Of a DNA stretch of 64,000 nucleotides, positions 60,775 through 64,000 are shown piece after piece. Location: NCBI GenBank assembly GCA_963675565.2, contig CAXXYD010000004.1, forward strand, positions 1,426,001 to 1,490,000, in the 5' to 3' direction. Made by a program: the position numbers and the translations under genes. The notes beneath the pieces are model-generated. The model was not told the origin of the DNA, searched no databases, and worked only from the letters and a program-made list of their open reading frames with translations. The DNA comes from JARRKU01 sp963675565. GTDB taxonomy: Bacteria; Desulfobacterota; Desulfobacteria; Desulfobacterales; Desulfosarcinaceae. Within the stretch, counting starts at the first letter, position 1, and each line of letters starts with the position of its first letter.

Positions 60775-63189
60775 TCAGCCCTTGACGTTCAATGACTTGA
60801 GGGTTTTTTCCGCTTCGCTGCGGCCGTGGAAAGGGGTTTTATCTTTCAGGGCCAGTTCCAGCCGGGTTCTGGCTTCGTCGTTTTTCCCGGTTTTAATGAG
60901 GGCCATTGAAAGGTGGTAGGCGTACATGGGGCTGGCCCCCACCTGGTCGTCGATCTTTTCCAGCAGGGCCAGCGCCTGCTCGTAGTCGCCGCGGTTGTAG
61001 TGCACCCAGGCGATGGTATCGACGATATCGGCGCGACCCGGCTGGAGCTGGTAAGCCGCCAGGGAAAGCTGCAGGGCACGATCCAGATTGACTTGGGTGG
61101 GGCTGTACTGGCACAGCATAAAAGCCAGGTTGTTGGCTGCCGCCCAGAAACGCGGTACGTTTTTAATGGCCCGTTCATAGATGTCGGTGGCCGTTTCGAA
61201 TTTTTGGTCCTTTTCGTAAATTTTTCCCAAGGTAAGGTAGGCGGCCGGGTTATTGGGGTTCCGATCCAGGGCCGCTTGCAGGTTTTTGACAGCGTCCGCC
61301 TGTTTGCCCTTCAGCAGATACAGCCCGGCCAGATTGTTGCTGGCCTCGGGCCACTGGGGAGCCAGTTCCACGGCTTTTTCCAGGGGTGCCAGCGCTTGTT
61401 TGTATTTTTTCTCCTGCAGGTAAATTTTTCCCAGAAGATTGTAGCTGAAAGCCTCATCCGAATTGCTTTCCAGGCGCTTGCGGCACAGGGCAATGGCCTT
61501 TTGCGGTTCCTTGATCGCCAGGTAGCTGCCCGCCAGTTCGGTGAGCAGTTCTGCAGAACTGGCGTTGCGGCGGTAGCCGGTCTCAAGTTCGGCAATGGCG
61601 GCGTCCGTGTCCTGCCGGGCCAGGTATAGCCGGGAGAGTTTGAGATAGCCCATGGCCTGCTGGGGAAACTTGCTGATGATTTCGGCATATTCACGCTCGG
61701 CACGCTTATAGTCCTTCAGGGCCAGGAAAAAATCGCCCAGCTGGGCCTGGACCTGAAAATCGGACGGATCGAGCGCCAGTACGTTCAGGTACTGCTTCTC
61801 AGCGGCTTTGAAGTCTTTGCGGGCCAGTTGGACTTTAGCCAGGGCCAAATGTAGCTTCTTTGCGCCGGGAGCGATCTTCAACCCTTTTTCCAGAACAGCT
61901 GCCGCGGCATTGTAATCTTGCTTCTGCCGACGGGCTTCGGCCAGAAAAAGGTAGGCGTCAATAAAAGCCGGCCGCTGGTTCAACACAGTTGTAAAGGCGG
62001 CGACTGCCGGCTCGCTTTCCCCTTTGAGCAAATGCACGCGGCCTTTAAGGAAATTGGTCTCCACATCCTCAGTGTTGTGTTTTAATATCGCCTGGATATA
62101 GGGAACCGCCTGATCGACAGCATGATGGTCCAGGTAGATCTGGGCCAGCAAAAGCTGGGCGGATCGAACCTGACCATCGGGCAAACCACCGGGTGATTCC
62201 AAGTAGGTTTGCAGCTGTTCGATGGCCTCTTTGGGGCGGCGGGTTTTCAGATACAGCTGGCTCAACCCGTGTTGCAGGGCAAAGCTGGCCGGTGTCAGCC
62301 GGACACCGGCGCTAAGCACAGCTTCGGCTTCATAAACTTTATTACGGCTCAGATAAAACTGTGCCAGGGCAAGGCGGCGGTCCGGAGCTGCACTATTTTC
62401 ATCAAGGTAGGCGTCGATCAAGGACTGGGCCTCATCCATCCGGCCTTTGGCCCAGTAAAGGCCTGCCACCGTCAGAGGGTGGTGGATATTTTGGGGGTCC
62501 AATTCAATCACCTTGTTAAAGGCACGGACCGCTTCGTCGATCTTGCCTGTCACGGCAAACAGTCTTGCCAGGGCGACATGCAGCATGATCTCTCTGGGGT
62601 ATTTGTCGATGCCGGACTCGAGGGCCTTTTCTGCGGCATCACTATCTTTTTGCCGGGCAGCGACATCTGCCAGCAACAGGTAGACCTGGGCTGAATCCTG
62701 TCCTCGTGACACCATGTCCCCGAGAATGGTGGCTGCCTGGTCGGTCTGATCGCGGGACATCAAAGCGGTGCATTTAAGCAGCAGAGCGTCGCTGTTCCAG
62801 GCATCTCGTTCGAGCACAAAATCCGCGCGGGTCGCCACTTGGTCAAATTGTTTTGCCGCCAGGTTCAGCCTGGCCAGATCGATCTGGGCATCGATCAGCT
62901 CGGGGTTCTGCTGCACCGCCTTGTTAAACCATTCATAGGCCCGCTGGGCGTTTTTGTTCTTCAATTCAATTTTGCCGGCAATGTAGCTGGCCTCGGCATT
63001 GTCCGGTTCAAGACTAAGCAATTTCTTGAGCATTTCTGCCGCCTGCTGATTGTCCTCTGCTTCCATATACGCCTTGACTTGCTGCAGCATACGGGTGCTC
63101 TGCTCCTCGGGGCCGTAACATGACACCATCCCAAAGCAAAGGCACAATATCAAGGCGAGCATCTTTTTCATTACTGTAAAAGCTCCCAT
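60775..63189 (-). CDS. Second PrsT-like TPR lipoprotein
   Basis: An 804-residue lipoprotein. The ATG at 63189 has GGAGG six bases upstream; the signal peptide ends in GMVSCYG (lipobox VSC). About 20 TPR repeats follow (AEASYIAGKIELKNKNAQRA; PAAYLTLGKIYEKDQKFETA and similar). Length and repeat layout match PrsT and the paralogue at 14043-16439, but the two differ over most of their length. It is divergent from a second exosortase-family gene, suggesting a separate exosortase subsystem. Confidence 0.87.
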   Translation of the reverse strand: MGAFTVMKKMLALILCLCFGMVSCYGPEEQSTRMLQQVKAYMEAEDNQQAAEMLKKLLSLEPDNAEASYIAGKIELKNKNAQRAYEWFNKAVQQNPELIDAQIDLARLNLAAKQFDQVATRADFVLERDAWNSDALLLKCTALMSRDQTDQAATILGDMVSRGQDSAQVYLLLADVAARQKDSDAAEKALESGIDKYPREIMLHVALARLFAVTGKIDEAVRAFNKVIELDPQNIHHPLTVAGLYWAKGRMDEAQSLIDAYLDENSAAPDRRLALAQFYLSRNKVYEAEAVLSAGVRLTPASFALQHGLSQLYLKTRRPKEAIEQLQTYLESPGGLPDGQVRSAQLLLAQIYLDHHAVDQAVPYIQAILKHNTEDVETNFLKGRVHLLKGESEPAVAAFTTVLNQRPAFIDAYLFLAEARRQKQDYNAAAAVLEKGLKIAPGAKKLHLALAKVQLARKDFKAAEKQYLNVLALDPSDFQVQAQLGDFFLALKDYKRAEREYAEIISKFPQQAMGYLKLSRLYLARQDTDAAIAELETGYRRNASSAELLTELAGSYLAIKEPQKAIALCRKRLESNSDEAFSYNLLGKIYLQEKKYKQALAPLEKAVELAPQWPEASNNLAGLYLLKGKQADAVKNLQAALDRNPNNPAAYLTLGKIYEKDQKFETATDIYERAIKNVPRFWAAANNLAFMLCQYSPTQVNLDRALQLSLAAYQLQPGRADIVDTIAWVHYNRGDYEQALALLEKIDDQVGASPMYAYHLSMALIKTGKNDEARTRLELALKDKTPFHGRSEAEKTLKSLNVKG

Positions 63190-63388
63190 ATCGCCTCCAA
63201 AATTCACATTAAGGGTGCAGATTCTGCCAACCTGCACACAATTCATTAGCCCGGTTAAAATTCGGTCATGATTTGGTTAGAAATGTGTAAAACCTTCAAT
63301 TGATAGTTGATAGCGCGTGGTATTTTCAACAAAGACTGCGGAAGAGACTGTAAACCTTCACCATAAGGAAAATGAAACATTGGACGGC

Positions 63389-64000
63389 ATGCCATTGATT
63401 GCCAGTCATCATAAGCGGTTGACGAGTCAATCTGCATTGAAGCTTATTCTTTATTGCGCATTGCTTTATTCCATTATCAACTGCTTGCCACCACAGGATG
63501 TTAAAGAACCGCTGAATCTGTTCACAGCCGCTATAACCGGAAAAATACTCAATCTGTTTGGGATATTGGCCTCCGTTAATGGCACAGGCATCTCCCATCA
63601 TGATTTCAGTATCAGAATCATTACGGAATGCACACCCGTATATATTACAATTTTATTTACTTCCTTTGTGCTGGCATACGCGTCAACTGCCAAACAATGG
63701 GTTCATGGAATTTTAGCCAACCTGCCGATTCTGTTTGTTATGAACCTACTGAGAATAGTGCTGATGATATTCATTATCGGTCTGCATTCAGCGACAATGT
63801 TTCAGTATGCGCATGTATATATCGGCCAGATCTTTATGGGTTTTCTTGTGATTGTGGCCGCACCGGCCTGGATTCGATCATCGATCGAGGCCAAATCCCG
63901 TGACACGCCCATGATGTTTTTGGCCCGCTTAATAGCGTATTCAGCAATCCCCTTTGCCCTTTGGCTATATTTAGATGAACCATTTGTTTATGCGAATTTT
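63389..64000 (+). CDS. Exosortase/archaeosortase-family protein, partial (XrtH-like)
   Basis: A 204-codon frame runs off the right window edge. From ATG 63389 it reads MPLIASHHKRLTSQSALKLI, with hydrophobic helices and the exosortase triad: Cys80 in IRIITECTPVYITILF, Arg121 in FVMNLLRIVLMIFI and His141 in FQYAHVYIGQIF, after SVNGTGISHHDFSI. Spacing and the short size resemble XrtH-type enzymes rather than XrtD. The ATG lacks a good ribosome-binding site; an in-frame TTG at 63380 with AAGGAA nine bases upstream may be the true start. Divergent from the second TPR lipoprotein. Confidence 0.82.
   Translation, partial: MPLIASHHKRLTSQSALKLILYCALLYSIINCLPPQDVKEPLNLFTAAITGKILNLFGILASVNGTGISHHDFSIRIITECTPVYITILFTSFVLAYASTAKQWVHGILANLPILFVMNLLRIVLMIFIIGLHSATMFQYAHVYIGQIFMGFLVIVAAPAWIRSSIEAKSRDTPMMFLARLIAYSAIPFALWLYLDEPFVYANF

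Noticed and set aside
1..64000. CRISPR arrays, tRNA or rRNA genes, prophage or integrase attachment sites
   Set aside because: No regular short repeats, no cloverleaf-like sequence, no integrase or phage genes were recognised on reading both strands.

Overview
The window looks like a chromosomal segment of a GC-rich, Gram-negative deltaproteobacterium (Desulfobacterota), most likely a Desulfosarcina/Desulfobacteraceae-type sulfate reducer. This is inferred from the genes present: an exosortase/VPLPA-CTERM system with PrsT-type TPR lipoproteins, a complete Flp/Tad pilus locus, cobalamin and GEMM-type riboswitches, and lipoprotein and outer-membrane export genes. No rRNA, tRNA, CRISPR array, phage or intact insertion sequence was seen.

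Layout. (1) 1-3.1 kb: polyphosphate genes (ppk1 fragment, sixA, ppx) with small metal-binding proteins. (2) 3.2-8.9 kb, minus strand: a P-type cation ATPase cluster (DUF5132-like protein, two HMA-like proteins, ATPase) overlapping a MetK-like gene whose active-site motifs are altered. (3) 9.2-40.4 kb, minus strand: about 30 kb of co-directional exopolysaccharide genes. In transcription order these are GDP-L-fucose synthesis (gmd, fcl), a DUF4091 glycosidase-like protein, pyruvyl transferase and partner, flippase, glycosyltransferases, polymerase/ligase, UDP-L-FucNAc synthesis (fnlABC) with wbuB and wbuC, the exosortase xrtD, an MraY/WecA-like initiating transferase, PrsT, Wza-like export protein, a beta-barrel, Wzz-like protein and a BY-kinase. 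A cobalamin riboswitch plus intrinsic terminator sits at the head of this block, and another terminator follows its last gene. (4) 40.8-51.5 kb, plus strand: Flp/Tad pilus locus. (5) 51.5-58.7 kb, minus strand: five VPLPA-CTERM surface proteins and a secreted beta-propeller/dockerin protein, headed by a GEMM-type element with its terminator followed by a cobalamin riboswitch with its terminator. (6) 59.0-60.2 kb: a third cobalamin riboswitch with terminator in front of a cNMP-fold/AraC regulator. (7) 60.3-64 kb: a zinc-ribbon protein, a second PrsT-like TPR lipoprotein and, divergently, a second exosortase-family gene running off the window end.

How it may fit together. Three cobalamin riboswitches on the same strand lead, respectively, an exopolysaccharide/exosortase operon, a set of exosortase-sorted surface proteins, and an AraC-type regulator. 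None leads a classical B12 synthesis or BtuB gene inside the window. My main hypothesis is a corrinoid-controlled cell-surface programme: surface proteins, some possibly corrinoid-binding, are sorted by XrtD and assembled with the polysaccharide, and cobalamin status is integrated with a cyclic-dinucleotide signal. The riboswitches and gene order are read from sequence; the corrinoid-capture role is inference.
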